Part shown: piece after piece, positions 22,482-40,900 of the stretch
Layout: every line of letters begins with the position of its first letter
How positions within the stretch are numbered: the stretch's first letter is position 1
NCBI GenBank assembly: GCA_023974075.1
Contig: CM043797.1
Coordinates: 34,529,639 to 34,593,638, forward strand
Source of the DNA: Chaenocephalus aceratus
Taxonomy: Eukaryota > Chordata > Actinopteri > Perciformes > Channichthyidae
Direction: 5' to 3'
DNA: 64,000 nt
Made by a program: the position numbers and the translations under genes
Notes under the pieces: model-generated
What the model was told of the DNA's origin: nothing
The model's database searches: none
What the model saw: only the letters and a program-made list of their open reading frames with translations

Positions 22482-24047
22482 CATCCATCCATCCATCTTC
22501 TCCCGCTTATCCGTGGTCGGGTCGCGGGGGTAGCAGTTCCAGCAGAGAGCCCCAAACTTTCTTTTCCCTGGCGACATCAACCAGCTCTGACTGGGGGATC
22601 CCAAGGCGCTCCCAGACCAGCGAAGAGATATAATCCCTCCACCTGGTCCTAGGTCTACCCCTTGGTCTCTTCCCAGCTGGACGTGCCTGGAACACCTCCA
22701 TAGGGAGGCGCCCAGGTGGCATCCTAACTAGGTGCCCGAACCACCTCAACTGGCTTCTTTCGACGCGAAGGAGGAGCGGCTCAACTCCGAGTCCCTCCCT
22801 GATGACCGAACTTCTCACCTTATCTCTAAGGGAGACACCAGCCACCCGGCGGAGGAAACCCATCTCGGCCGCTTGTATCCGCGATCTCGTTCTTTCGGTC
22901 ATGACCCATCCTTCATGACCATAGGTGAGGGTAGGAACGAAAATGGCCCGGTAGACAGAGAGCTTTGCCTTCTGGCTCAGCTCCCTTTTCGTCACAACGG
23001 TGCGGTAAAGCGACTGCAATACCGCTCCCGCTGCTCCGATTCTCCGGCCCATCTCACGCTCCATTGTTCCCTCACTCGAGAACAAGACCCCGAGATACTT
23101 GAACTCCTTCACTTGGGGTAAGGACTCATTCCCTACTTGGAGTGGACAGTCCATCGGTTTCCTGCTGAGAACCATGGCCTCAGATTTGGAGGTGCTGATC
23201 CTCATCCCAGCCGCTTCACACTCGGTTGCGAACCGATCCAGTGAGTGCTGAAGGTCGCAGACCGATGAAGCCATCAGAACCACATCATCTGCAAAAAGCA
23301 GTGGTGCAATCCTTAGTCCACCGAACTGCAGACCCCCCCCCCCACGACTACGCCTCGAAATCCGATCCATGTATATTACAAACAGGATTGGTGACAAAGC
23401 GCAGCCCTGGCGGAGGCCAACCCTCACCGGAAATGGGTCCGACTTACTGCCGAGGACCCGGACACAGCTCTCGCTTTGGGAGTACAGAGATTGGATGGCC
23501 CTGAGTAGAGACCCCCTCACCCCATACTCCCGCAGCACCTCCCACAGTAACTCCCTGGGAACCCGGTCATACGCCTTCTCCAAGTCTACAAAACACATGT
23601 AGACCGGATAAGCGTACTCCCAGGCCCCCTCCAGGATCCTTGCGAGAGTAAAAAGCTGATCCGTCGTTCCACGACCAGGACGGAATCCGCATTGTTCCTC
23701 CTCAATCTGAGGTTTGACAATCGGCCTGACCCTCCTTTCAAGTACCTTGGAGTAAACTTTCCCGGGGAGGCTGAGTAGTGTGATGCCTCTGTAATTGGCA
23801 CACACCCTCTGATCCCCCTTTTTGAAAAGGGGAACCACCACCCCGGTCTGCCACTCCTTCGGTACTGTTTCCGACTTCCACGCAACGTTGATGAGACGTG
23901 TCAACCATGACAGTCCCTCAACACCCAGAGCCTTCAGCATTTCCGGGCGGATCTCATCCACCCCCGGGGCTTTGCCACTGTGGAGTTGTTTGACGACCTC
24001 AGTGACCTCCCCCCGGGAGATTGGTGTTGATCCCCCGTCATACTCCA
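22482..24047 (-). mobile_element. 5'-truncated Rex3-like (RTE clade) LINE
   Basis: Non-LTR retrotransposon on the minus strand. The 3' end (22482-22498) is a run of GATG units, the known tail of Rex3/RTE elements in fish. Upstream is an open reverse transcriptase frame. The 5' end stops abruptly at about 24047 inside the coding region, so the endonuclease is lost, as usual for truncated reverse transcription. The flanks show no clear target duplication. The GC content (about 58% by impression) contrasts strongly with the AT-rich neighbourhood. Confidence 0.85.
22507..23961 (-). CDS. Reverse transcriptase of Rex3-like LINE, 5' truncated
   Basis: 484 codons from the first Met without a stop, and the frame stays open further upstream to about 24047. 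It holds the order of RT motifs: LFKKGDQRVCANYRGITLLS, GFRPGRGTTDQL, MCFVDLEKAYDRVP, GLRQGCALSP, and the catalytic LLFADDVVLMAS (about residues 223-234), with both aspartates kept. It continues through FKYLGVLFSSEG and the C-terminal KRPRGRPRTRWRDYISSLVW block. An intact frame implies a young copy. Without the N-terminal endonuclease it should not move by itself. The Met used here is internal to the original protein. Confidence 0.85.
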   Translation of the reverse strand: MDEIRPEMLKALGVEGLSWLTRLINVAWKSETVPKEWQTGVVVPLFKKGDQRVCANYRGITLLSLPGKVYSKVLERRVRPIVKPQIEEEQCGFRPGRGTTDQLFTLARILEGAWEYAYPVYMCFVDLEKAYDRVPRELLWEVLREYGVRGSLLRAIQSLYSQSESCVRVLGSKSDPFPVRVGLRQGCALSPILFVIYMDRISRRSRGGGGLQFGGLRIAPLLFADDVVLMASSVCDLQHSLDRFATECEAAGMRISTSKSEAMVLSRKPMDCPLQVGNESLPQVKEFKYLGVLFSSEGTMEREMGRRIGAAGAVLQSLYRTVVTKRELSQKAKLSVYRAIFVPTLTYGHEGWVMTERTRSRIQAAEMGFLRRVAGVSLRDKVRSSVIREGLGVEPLLLRVERSQLRWFGHLVRMPPGRLPMEVFQARPAGKRPRGRPRTRWRDYISSLVWERLGIPQSELVDVAREKKVWGSLLELLPPRPDHG

Positions 24048-24109
24048 GTTGTCATACTTGTTTGTTGCACTTTTAGTTTGAATTCTGGATCTTTACATGG
24101 AATCGAGTG

Positions 24110-25110
24110 TTTAAAGACCAGAAGTAGAAAAACGTTGTCCTAAAATACAAGATAGATCAAAGATGGAATCCTATCTTGGAGTCCTAATTGACAATTCTCT
24201 CTCTTTAAGCCCCACATTCAACAACTGGTGTGAAAATTAAGGATTTCTTTCTTCCTTTGATGCCAAAAAGAGAGTTATTGCTGCAACCTTAATGTCGGTG
24301 CTGGACTCTGGTGATGTGGTTGATATAAATGCATCTTCTACATGCCGTCACTCGTTTAATCCCTTCTACCACTGATCATTACAAACCTTAAAACCCTTAA
24401 ACGCACCACTGCTCCTTGTATGCTCGGGTTGCATGGTCTTCTCTGACCACCCGTAGACAAAACCAGGAGCACACTATATTTATGAGGCTATTCTTGGTGC
24501 TCTTCCAACTTATTTTTGCATATTTTCATTGAACAAAAAAAAGAAGCAAAGAACTAAAAAGGTACCATGGGGTCAGATTAGAATTTTCCAAAGGGGGGTT
24601 CGTTTGGCATGACACACTTGAAATAACTAAAGGACAAGTTAAACAAGAAAGTAGAAAGAAAGGGAGGTGATAGAAAACTATGTCTGCTAAAAGGTTAACA
24701 ATGATTGAGAGTCGGACCTAAACATTTCAGATGTGTCTCACACTGCACTGTAACTTTTATTCATGCATCTTTGCTTTTAAATGACTTGAGTGTTTTTAAA
24801 TGCCATTTTATAGTTTCTTTTAAATGTGTGTTTTTAAATGTCATTCATAATATGTTTCTTAATGTCTTTCATTTCTGTAAAGCACTTTGAATTGACTTAA
24901 ATAAACTTGCCTTTTTGGAAAAAGTGCAAGAATCCATCAGCTCTGTTCTGAGAACTTGTTTTTACTAACGGTCCCTGAAGTCTACACTGTGCGGGGGCAA
25001 AGGGCGTTCGGTTCGGCTGCTCCTTCTGCTTTGAACCAGCTGCAACATGACCTGAAACTCAGATTTAACGGATTTATACAAGTGCTTCTTAAAGCCCGAG
25101 GATTAATAAA
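24110..25110 (+). mobile_element. Decayed LINE fragment (3' half of an RT ORF)
   Basis: Read on the plus strand with frameshifts, conceptual translation gives YLGVLIDNSLS, FFLPLMPKRELLLQP-type sequence and then LWDDL-like wording typical of the region after RT in fish LINEs. Near 25010-25080, GCTCCTTCTGCTTTGAACCAG encodes the APSALNQLQHDLK motif of LINE C-termini. The piece at 24860-24900 (GTAAAGCACTTTGAATTGAC) is a second LINE tail inserted between. Several stops are present; nothing is functional. Confidence 0.5.
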
Positions 25111-25223
25111 TAAATGAGTACACGGTCTGAGTAATTCTTCTACCTCTTTAGTGTGTCTGCTGATGTGAACATCCGTTACACCTTTTCAATGAAAACTCAG
25201 AGACATTAGAAACAATTGATTCT

Positions 25224-25229
25224 TTTAAT
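25224..25229 (-). terminator. polr2i: Possible polyadenylation signal of polr2i
   Basis: The variant ATTAAA on the minus strand, about 185 bp past the polr2i stop. No AATAAA is closer. Confidence 0.35.
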
Positions 25230-25414
25230 CGAACAAAACACACCTGAATGACAACTGTTATATAAAAAAATAACTATTAATACAATATATTCACATGATG
25301 GACTAAAAAGACAAACAAAAAGATGGTTTCAGAGTTTACAAACACCAGCAGTTAAAAAACTCTGTTGGAGATTTACTGTAGATACAATGTCAGACCTCTT
25401 CACCACCTGCATCT

Positions 25415-31254
<5,840 letters not shown>

Positions 31255-31355
31255 TTTGAAAACTTTAGGTTGAATATAAACACGACAAACTGTGATGTTG
31301 CTTCACTTCTGCTACCGATGCTAAGGCTATTCCCACTCGTTTGAAAACAGACCGT

Positions 31356-31368
31356 CTGCGCATGCGTG
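31356..31368. promoter_or_regulatory. polr2i: polr2i promoter: NRF1-type motif
   Basis: CTGCGCATGCGTG closely fits the NRF1 palindrome (GCGCATGCGC), about 105 bp upstream of the polr2i ATG. A CCAAT box (ACCAATGA) is about 20 bp further out, near 31389. TATA-less housekeeping promoter layout. Confidence 0.5.
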
Positions 31369-31693
31369 AAACGTAATCAGAGCAACAACCAATGAATAGG
31401 TAAATTACCGCCACCTAATGGACTGGAGTGTAGAACAGAAAAAAGAAAACGAATGCCCAATTCCAAAACACACCCTACCTACTCCCCCTCCGTGATGAAG
31501 TGAACTCCGTATGTAGGCAAACACTCAGCTTAATGAGGGTCCCTTCTTTCAGATGGAGGGAGTAAATACAGCAGCAAGTTTTGGGACGAACTCCCCTCTC
31601 TCCGGAAGAAACAGGTGGTGTGGATAGTAAATGGACAAACCGTGATTCTGAAACAAAGATTACCATCCATTTAAAGTTAATCTTCATTCATAC

Positions 31694-33805
31694 CTCCATT
31701 TCCTTCTGCAGAGAGCTTCCCTCTTCCAGGAATGGCTTCACCATTTCCTCTGTGACCGGGAAGTTTGTGGGAAGCTCTGAGCAGCGCTTTATAACACCGG
31801 GGTTAACTCCATTCAGGAACTGATATCCATAAAAGTCATCTTCTATCCAGTGGTTTGCAACATACTCTGGAAGAATAGCAATTGATATATTAAAAATACA
31901 ACATAATTATATATGTGGTTAATACGAATAACAATTGGTAAATTTAATAAATAATATAATATCATTTATCTAACATGTTTGTGGGTGTTTAAAGTTCAAC
32001 ATAATCATCATTGTCATTGACTGTAAAGCAAGAATGTTTGTCAGGTATTTAAATAATTGTAACTTTTACAGAAATACTTTGTAGAAAACAAAACATTTTA
32101 CAGAACAGGAAAAACATCTACATCTATCTGTTGTTATGAAACCATGACATAGATGGGGTGAGTAACACTGACAACTGGTTAATGTGATAAAAAGAAAATA
32201 CCTGACATTGTTGTCTTTTCATACCAGAATATTTTTTTATGTCTTCAATGCTTCCCATTGTGCAGTAGATCCTTGCAGCCCCTTAACCTTAAGTTCAATA
32301 CCACTGAAGTAAAACAAGGAAAAATTAGAACACAGGAATAAACAACATACGGAAATGAATGGCAATTTACCCTTTCCCCCAATATATAAAAATCTAAAGA
32401 ACAGAGCATAATAATAAATATATACACATTTAATGACATATATTGACCCACATTTTAGTTTTGAGTAATTTAAGTCAGCTGTTCTGGAATCGGAGAAGCA
32501 GATTTCAGCTGATTCCAGACGATCTTTTTAAAGTGGTCAGCACTGTACATGTGATGATAGCCCATTACGTCAACTGGCTGGGTTGATATTTACAGTATAG
32601 AATACCAGAGCCCAGTCTGTTAATATTAAGGTTTTTTCTTTTACAATAGTGGCTTATTTCAAATGAGTCCTCTCACTCAGGATTTGGCGACTCATTACGA
32701 AAAATGTGGCTTACTTTATTAAAGATCAATATAGGTTTAAGGCAGTGGCTCCCAAACTTTTTCAGTCGGGCCCCCCTTGGGGAAATATTTTCGGGACCCC
32801 CCCCAACCCGGTTCCCATCTATATTGGTAGGATTAATTGTATAGTGTTGTAAAATCATTACATTTTCTCTACTGATAATAAGAGATATCAAGATCCAACT
32901 ATAATTTTATATTTTATTATGGATTACACATGAACAAAAGTGCTTGTAATAGATACTGTGAATTAATTTGGCCTAATTAAAACTGGTTGGCCTTCTTCCC
33001 TGAGTAGTAGATTTTTTAATTCAATTTCTTTAAGGAAAATATATGAATTAACTACTATTTATACTGCAGGTTGCAAACTATCACATCACATTCCTATTCC
33101 ACACATAGCTTATCAATGACTTGTGTGTGCTACTTTCCCTTGCAGATCTTCTCAAACCGGGGCTGTTGTTTTGAGACTGCCACTCTCAGTTCATTTTCAA
33201 TGTTCAGCTTTGATCTGTATTTGGTTTTGATGGCAGCAACAGCAGAAAAAGCCTATTCACACAGTAGGATGTTGCAAAAGGCAGCATTATGCCCACTGAC
33301 CAATGAGATATTTTCGAGCAGTGTTTGTTTACAATTGAATAATAATAATAATAATAATAATACATTTGAGTTATATAGCACACTTTAAAAACAATGTCAT
33401 CTCTCAAGGTGCTTCACAAAGCTAAAAGGAGAAAATAATAAAATCTTCCCGCGACCCCCTTGCAGTACCTCTACGACCCACCAGGGGTCGCGCCCCACAG
33501 TTTGAAAACCACTGGTTTAAGGTATTGTAAAGGTGTTGAACTAGTGTGGTATACATTTGCGCTAAGTCTTACACTAAATTATGACTTAAATCTAAAGTGC
33601 TTACTTGATGATGCAATCTGTTATGTACAGACAAGTGCAGATGTTTAACTAGGTTTACTTACTGCCCCTGTTTGAAAGTCGAAGCCATAGTTGTCCATCA
33701 AAGTTCGCTCACTCTGCCCCTCAGTTCCAAATAAGGTGACATACAGTCCGATGTTCCTGCATATTGCACGTCACCCGTTGTTATCTCTAGCTTGTACTCA
33801 GCCAT
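31694..33805 (-). pseudogene. Lipoxygenase pseudogene, 5' exons
   Basis: Three exons of an animal lipoxygenase. Exon 33663-33805 starts with ATG and encodes MAEYKLEITTGDVQYAGTSD, the first strands of the PLAT domain. It then shifts frame: YVTLFGTEGQSERTLMDNYG continues in another frame because bases are missing after GAC. Exon 32202-32303 encodes the GIELKVKGLQ and IEDIKK...WYEKTTMS region with two 1-base losses. Exon 31694-31866 is clean: YVANHWIEDDFYGYQFLNG, NPGVIKRCSELPTNFPVT, EEMVKPFLEEGSSLQKEME. Donors and acceptors are intact. PLAT exons after the first, and the exons with the first iron-binding histidines, were not found. The rest of the gene lies on the other strand. With three frameshifts it cannot make an enzyme. 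Confidence 0.8.
32743..33514. mobile_element. hAT element (CAGTGG ends) in the lipoxygenase intron
   Basis: The left end CAGTGGCTCCCAAACTTTTT and the reversed right end CAGTGGTTTTCAAACTGTGG are inverted repeats. The duplication GTTTAAGG flanks it at 32735-32742 and 33515-33522. Internal AAT repeats with TATATAGCACACTTT (33340-33430) look like a LINE tail nested inside. A plus-strand frame 33071-33388 may be a transposase scrap, but I could not place it. Confidence 0.8.
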
Positions 33806-34090
33806 GGTCACCTGTGGATACTGTTTGGAAAAATAAACACATTTGAGTCTCTTAATTTTACAGAATGAAGGATCCAATACGCAGCAAAACAAAACAATGC
33901 TGACATTGCCCGTGGATTGTGAATCTTCTTTCATGAAAACATTTTAATTTGGATACATTGCATTTACCCAAAACATGTTTTTGATACTCGAAATATTTGT
34001 CCACAGGCATCCAAAAACCTTATTATTGTGGCAGTAGCCGCAGAGGGGAGGATAGGTGAATGTATTTGTTTAAAGTTGGTTTGATTACAC

Positions 34091-34910
34091 CCAGGGGCGC
34101 TCCTTGCGAACAGGCAAGGCAGGCAACTGCTTGGGGCCCCGGACCAGAAGGGGGCCCCCAAAGAAGGTAGATTAAGAAGGTCTACAGCAACGACAACATG
34201 AAACACCCTTGAATTGACTGCAACGACATGTCGGGAAACCCCCTCAAGGCGGCCCCATGCATAGAAGCCGTTAAAATGCTGCTTCTCATCTTAAGTTTTG
34301 CTGTCGGCTGTGCGTGGTGATGAAAAGCTGGTTCGAGGGGCCCCCCAGTGAATGTTTGCCTAGGGCACCCTTCACTAAGGAAGGCAAAGCAGGCCTATCA
34401 ATATCAATTCTATCAATACGCTGGCAAATTGCAGAACTTTTCCTGAAGCGAGCAATGTTGACGTGATCCACCTTTGCTGAGTTCCGGATGTGAGCCACGT
34501 TCAACCTCATCCACTACAGCGGACCCGAGTTCCACTAAAGGCTCGTCGGGAAGGGTTTCAGGAGCCACTCCCACACTGGGCGAATCACTTCTGGGATCCT
34601 ACTTTTGCCCGCCGAGTGGATTTAGCACGAGAGGGAGCAACTCTTGCAGAGATAAAGAGTCGGAAGTGTGGTCCCGGCTCTCCTCTCGCCGCCCTTCTCG
34701 CCGCTCCTCTTGCCGCTCCTCTTGCTCGGAAATGCTGTTCAACCATTGGTCAGACATTAAGGGGGTAAAACCGCAAATCCCGGCAATTTCTACCGGAGCC
34801 TCCGCCATGGAGCATCGGCACTTTCGGCAGGTTATTCTCATGCTGCTGTTAATCTGGAGATCAACAGACTCTAGCGGCCCGCGCATATGATTATATAATC
34901 AGACAACATC
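34091..34910. mobile_element. Degenerate DNA transposon, GGGGCCCC-rich
   Basis: It begins CAGGGGCGCTCCTTGCGAAC, a hAT-like terminus, and carries repeated GGGGCCCC motifs at 34130-34160 and 34335-34350. Open frames of 70-140 codons exist on both strands but none shows a domain I recognise. The right edge is uncertain. It lies between the two halves of the broken lipoxygenase. Confidence 0.35.
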
Positions 34911-35164
34911 CGTTAAAAAACATTATAACACACATAATGAGAGACGTTCTGCAGTAAGGAGCGGCGTTTCACCGACGACAGGTGTTCTTACTTTTATGTA
35001 GCTGACGGAGAATTTTTACTTTACACGACACTGTTCAACACTTCATTCTGCTTCACTCTTTAACCTAAACAACCGTGGATGTCTTGAAAGACTCTTTCGC
35101 TAAAGATTTTGAAGATATCCGCGTTCTTGTGACACGTAAATACTGCGCTTCCTATGTTTTGGTG

Positions 35165-35380
35165 CGGACTGCATTCACACCAGCAATGAACCGATCCCAG
35201 AGTTCAATTGCAAGCGTTCCGAGACCACCTATTTAGCGGACCAGAGTCCAGTTGGTTTAGTTCACTTAAGAGGTCTCGGACTGCGTTCACACCGACCCAA
35301 ATGAAACCGCACCAAGCGGCTAAAACGCACCAGGGTTCGATTCAACCGGACTATAAAAGGCTGGTGTGAACGCACCCCTT
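35165..35380. repeat. MITE with GTTCACACC / GGTGTGAAC ends
   Basis: GTGCGGACTGCATTCACACC on the left, a partly duplicated GGACTGCGTTCACACC inside, and GGCTGGTGTGAACGCACCCC on the right form inverted ends. This is a common miniature element type in fish (Harbinger-like). No coding sequence. Confidence 0.5.
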
Positions 35381-35476
35381 AGTTTTACATTTTTTCTCTT
35401 GGATTTATTTGCATTGCATTGGATATTGAGTTAATCCAAAACGACAGAAAGTATCAGGGTTACATGTACTGTATAG

Positions 35477-36446
35477 TAGGGTGTAACGGTATCCGTATTC
35501 GTCCCGTACTGTCACGGTTTCGGCACATGCAGTCACACGACGAATACGCCTTTATTTTTACGAGTGGGAAAAAAGTATGTCATTCAGGGCAGTATCCATT
35601 ACACTAGGCCTATATATAATCCACGGGGCGGTATTGCACCTAAAAGCTGTTTGCCAGCCGCCCTTAAAACAACAAATGAAGAACAAGAAGAAACACAACA
35701 ACAAAACGAATAAAATACAAGAAGAAGAAAAGTTAGTATGGCGATTTCAGATAACACACAGGAGCTAGAACCCACCTGCTTCTTTTAAATCAGCTGTGGG
35801 AACATTTCGGGTTCCCTGTGGACTACAATAACGATGAAGTGTGCGAGTGGTGGATCGGACGAGGACGGTGTGTCAGCGTTGTTCGATAGTGGTGCGGTAT
35901 GCTAATGGAAACACACGCCAAACATGCTAAATCATATCAGAAGCATCACCCAGATTTGCCAATCACCGGATCCCAGCAAAAGACAACTGCAGTTCAACAG
36001 CTGATCCCCGCTGTTTTAAACCAATAGACATGAAAGCTGTGAGACCAAAATAAATAACGGAAGCTTTTGACATATATTTTTCAACGACTTTGCGCTCTTG
36101 AAACACTTTCTTATTATTTATGATGTAATATTTTCAAGACATTCTTTTTAGTTTTACAGCTTGATGAAACGTTTTTGTTTGACATCAGCCATTATAGATA
36201 ATATGGCCATCTGAGTGTGTGTGGTACTGTTTGTGGTTGTTTTTAACTGTTTAATGCAGTTAATTATTCAAAATGATAGAGTTCCTTATTTTTTAAACTG
36301 AAACTTGCACTACTGTTAAAAAATAAATAACAACAAACCTGGAAATATGCATTTGGGACTTTCTTTTTCTTTTTCTTGTTGTACCGAACCCGTACCGAAC
36401 CGAGGTACGAACCGAACCGTGACTTCTGTGAACCGTTAAACCCCTA
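35477..36446 (+). mobile_element. hAT transposon with BED finger relic (copy 2)
   Basis: Same family and orientation as 27370-28391: starts TAGGGTGTAACGGTATCC and ends GTGAACCGTTAAACCCCTA. Flanks CTGTATAG (35469-35476) and CTGTATAT (36447-36454) match at 7 of 8 positions. The BED region is present but has more indels than in copy 1, so no frame is open. Confidence 0.75.
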
Positions 36447-37946
36447 CTGTATATTAACGTAACACAACATGTGAATTCCAAAGGAAACTACTGTACTCTA
36501 AGAAAGGTCCTTTGGAAACGCTTTGCCAAAGGCCAGAAGTGCAAACAGGTTGTGGCTGGGGTGAGAGGTATCCATGAAGATGTTGCACACATCTAAAACA
36601 CATATTTTGAAGCATGAAACACAACTTTCATGTGTGTATGAAATGTGTGTCTCACTGTTTTTGTATCTTTGATTGAAGATCCGTTTTGTTATTTGTCATT
36701 CACTGTTTTTTTGGTTACTTACTTTTCATAGATCGTCTGTGGATATGGTTTTATGAACCATTATTTTTGTATGTATTGAAGAAGTCAAACTTTTAATACA
36801 AAAATTGTAATTGATTTCCGTTGTGTTTGCTTATAGGTTCCTTCAGTTACACTGATGATGTTCTGCCTGTTGTCTGCTGAATCAAGCATCTTACTTGGAT
36901 TTTTATTTTATTTTTTCTCTGTCTGTTCAGCTGCTGTTTCCTCACTTTCCGGCACACTCTTGACCTAAACAATAACGCCCGGCGAAGTCTATTAGGACCT
37001 GATGGGGCTCTCACTAAAGTAAGGCTTTTTAAAATTGATATATTTATTACAATTATAAATAAAATAAAATTCATACCACACCTTGCAGCTTAGATTAGGC
37101 CGTTTTGGATGGTTTCTAATTTGATGTCAATAAACATGTCTGATGGTATAGTGTATTTTTGATTTGATAGAGTTCACTTGGACTTGATGGAGTAATGGAG
37201 CTCATGAGAAGGGATCTCTCTGAAATGACCTACAGCTCTCTCTGTCTGCCGGAGAACATCGCTGCACGAGGACTGGAGTCTATCCCCAACTTTTACTACA
37301 GAGATGATGGCCTGAAGCTGTGGAACATCATCCAAAGGTGTTACCTATTCATAAATATTGTGACTGTCCACAGTGATTCATTGTACAACAACCATTAGAG
37401 ACTTTCTCAGCATTCATATTATTAAAATACAACTGTTTTGTGTTTACCAGCTTGTGAAGGCAGTAGTGGAGCACTATTATCCCTCAGACTGTGAGGTGCA
37501 TATACACTGAGCTGCAGGACTGGAGCAGTGGAGATCTTCACACATGGCTTCTTAGGAAACAAAGCCTCAGGTATTTGTCCCATATTCGGATATCATATTT
37601 ATCTATACAAAATATTATAATAGTATATTTTAATACACATAGTGATTGACAATAATAAACCCATTATGTGGTTATTAACATATTGTGCTTGCCAACAGGG
37701 TTTCCAGCAGCCTTTCATACTGTCGAGGAAGTGGTCAAGTTCACAACCATGGTGATCTTCACACCGACGGTTCAACATGCTGCCGTAAACAGTGGGCAGG
37801 TAAATAATAATAATAATACATTTTATTTCAAAGCGCTTTTCCAGATGCTCAAAGACGCTTTACAAGGGTTTGATAAATCATGATAAAATAGAATAAAGAA
37901 TAGAAATAAAAAAGAAAGAAATATTAAAACAGCAACACAGCATAAT

Positions 37947-40900
37947 TCACACATTAAAAGCCAGTCTGAAGAGGTGTGTTTTGGTCAGTGTTTTGAAAGT
38001 GGGGGGGTCGGTGCAGTCTCTGATGTGTTGTGGAAGGGAGTTCCAGAGGGTGGGGGCAGCGATGGAGAAGGCTCTGTCCCCCCAGGTTCGGAGCTTGGTT
38101 CGTGTGGGGATAGAGAGGAGGTTCGCTTCTGATGAATGAAGGCTGCGGCAGGAGGTGTAGTGGTGGATCAGGTCGGTGAGGTAGGGGGGGGGCCTGTTAT
38201 TGAGAACTTTGTGTGTTAGCAGAAAGATTTTGAAATGTATTCGTTGACGGACAGGGAGCCAGTGCCAGGTTTTGAAGGATGGGGGTGATGTGGGTCTCTG
38301 GAGCTGGTGTGGGTGAGCGAGGCGGGCAGCGCAGTTCTGGATGTATTGTAGCTTATTTAGAATTTTGGATGATGAGCCATACACAAGGGCCGCCCCTGGC
38401 CAACTTGGGGCCCCAAGCGACATTGTGAGATGAGATTTTATTATAATATAGTTGTTACATATAGTCAAGAGAAAAACATGCTTATGAGACATGCTCAAAA
38501 ACTGATATTTCTTAAATCTGTATTCTAGTTCCCTCCCGTCAGCAATGTACCAACAACTACACACACACATTTCTATCAGTATTTCTCTGTGTGTGGTTGA
38601 CATGATGATGACTTTAGGAGTTTAAGGGGAGAGGCTGAGCATCACCATGAAATGTGCAATTGACATAAAAATAAGAAAGGGGAAAAATGTTCCATGTTTT
38701 TTAAGCTGTAAACTTTAACTGTATGTAAGCCAACTAGACAGACAGTGTATCACTCTTCCTCCTGTGCATTAGCAGATCAAAGGGCATCACATACTTGAAT
38801 GAATGTTAAATAAAGAAGGCTGGAAATACTGCATCTCCATTAGCCTATATGCTATGCAGAGACTGCCTTCTTCATGTCATGAATTGCAGCTGATGTTTTA
38901 ATATGGCACTTGGCAATTTGACTTATACAACATTCGCAAGTTGTACATTTGACTCATACAATAACCCACCTTCGAGTGATGCTCTAGTTTCTTCATGTTT
39001 GTTTTTTTCCCCTCTTGCTTGCGCCGGACTGAAACGGTCCTTTTCACCGACCATCTCTTCACCTGCACTAGTGGCCGTTTCAAAGCCATGATTGGTCAGA
39101 TGTCGATTAATTGCAACGGTGGTCGGGTTACAGACTGCTCCCCTTGTCACCATCTCACTCTCGTGGGGGGTGCGCGGAGAACTGAGCGGAGAACTGCGCA
39201 CAGCAGCTGAGGCCCTCTGGGCGGGGCCCCCTGCGCAAGGCGGGGCCCCATGCAGCCAGCGTGATTGGCCTGTAGGGAGGGGCGGCCCTGTCCATACAGG
39301 ATGCTGTTGCATTAGTCCAGTCTTGAGGGTGATAAATGCGTGGATGAGGGTTTCAGCAGCCGGGAAGGAGAGTGAGGGGCGGAGGCGGCGATATTTTTCA
39401 GATGGAAGAAGGCAGTCCTGGTGATATGGTTGTGTGTTTATCGAATTTGAGCTGGCTTGTAACGATTACTCCAAGGTTGCGAATGTGAGGAGAGAGGGGG
39501 TTAATTAAAGTGGGTGTTGTCAAGGGTGAGGTTGAAGTTCTGGTGGTGTTGGTTGCGGGATGTGGCTCCGATTATGATGAATATTGATTTGTCGCTGTTC
39601 AGTTGAAGGTAGTTTGTTTTGCCTCCAGGATTTAATTTCTGAGAGACAAGTTGGTGAGTGTGGACGTGAGTTGTGGCAGTAATGGTTTTTGTGGAAATGT
39701 AGAGTTTGGATGTCATCGTTGTGTTTGTTAGGTACAGTGATACTGGAGGTTGTTGGCGGCGGATGAGGCGGCTGGATGAGTTTCCAAGGGGGAGGATATA
39801 GAGGATGAAAAGGAGAGGACCAAGCACCGGACCCTGGGGGACGCCTTGGGACAGAGGGGCAGTGGAGGAAGTGCAGTTATTTATGTGGATGAACTGGTGT
39901 CTGTTGGTGAGGTATGATTTCAACCAGGAGAGTGCAGTGTCAGTGATGTTAAGAGATGATTCCAGGCGGGACAGCAGGATGGTATGGTTGATGGTGTTGA
40001 ATGCTGCTGTGAGGTCGAGGAGGATGAGGATGTTGAGATTGCCGGAATCTGAGGAGAGGAGGAGGTCGTTATTGATTCTGAGGAGGGCTGTTTCTGTGCT
40101 GTGCTTTGTGCGGAATCCTGATTGAAAGGATTCAAACAGGTTATTGGAGCTGCGTTGTTGGTGGGGTCCAGAGTGCAGGTGGAGTTCATTCCAGTCATGA
40201 GGGTGGACAGTTGCATTGGGGTCACAGGGGAGAACCGGGGATAGGTGCTGTGAGGTGAAAGGGGGGAGCCAGGAGGGGAGATGGGGAGGGCTGTTGAGGA
40301 AGTCAGGTTTCTATAGATGCTGTCGATTTTGGATTGAAAGAATGAGAGGAAAGAATTGCACTGTGCAGTTGTGAAGGATGGGGTGGCGTTGTCACAGGGT
40401 TTAAGGAGTGTGCTGATGGTGGAGAACAGAGCCTTGGGGTTGCTGGTGCTGGAGTGTATCAGTTGTGAGTAGTAGTTGGACCGGGCTGCTTTGAGTGCGT
40501 TATTGTATTGATGTAGGTAGTCGGTGTAGGCATGGAGATGAACTGTTAGAGTGGTTTTCTTATGAAGGCGTTCCAGTTGGCGTTTTTGTGCTTTCATTTG
40601 GCTGAGTTCGGGTTGTACCAGGGAGCTGAGTGTGTGAAAGAGACAGTTTTTTTTTTTTGGGGGCCAGTTCATTAAGACAGGAGGAGAGGGTGGTGTTATA
40701 GTAGTCCACCAGTTGACATGGATTGTCAGGTGGGGGGGAGGGAAGGCAGACATCATGCAGGTGATGCAGGCTGAGAGTGCTGAGGGAGACAGGGATTTAA
40801 GGTTTCTGAAGGTTATTGTGCGCTTGTGTTTTTGGATGGGGATGGGGATATTAATGTCCGTGGTGATGGCCAGGTGGTCGGAGATGTGAAGGTCGAGGCT

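Noticed and set aside
34474..34890. 138-codon Ser/Arg-rich frame
   Set aside because: Composition reflects a CTC/GCC-rich repeat segment; both strands are open and no domain is visible.
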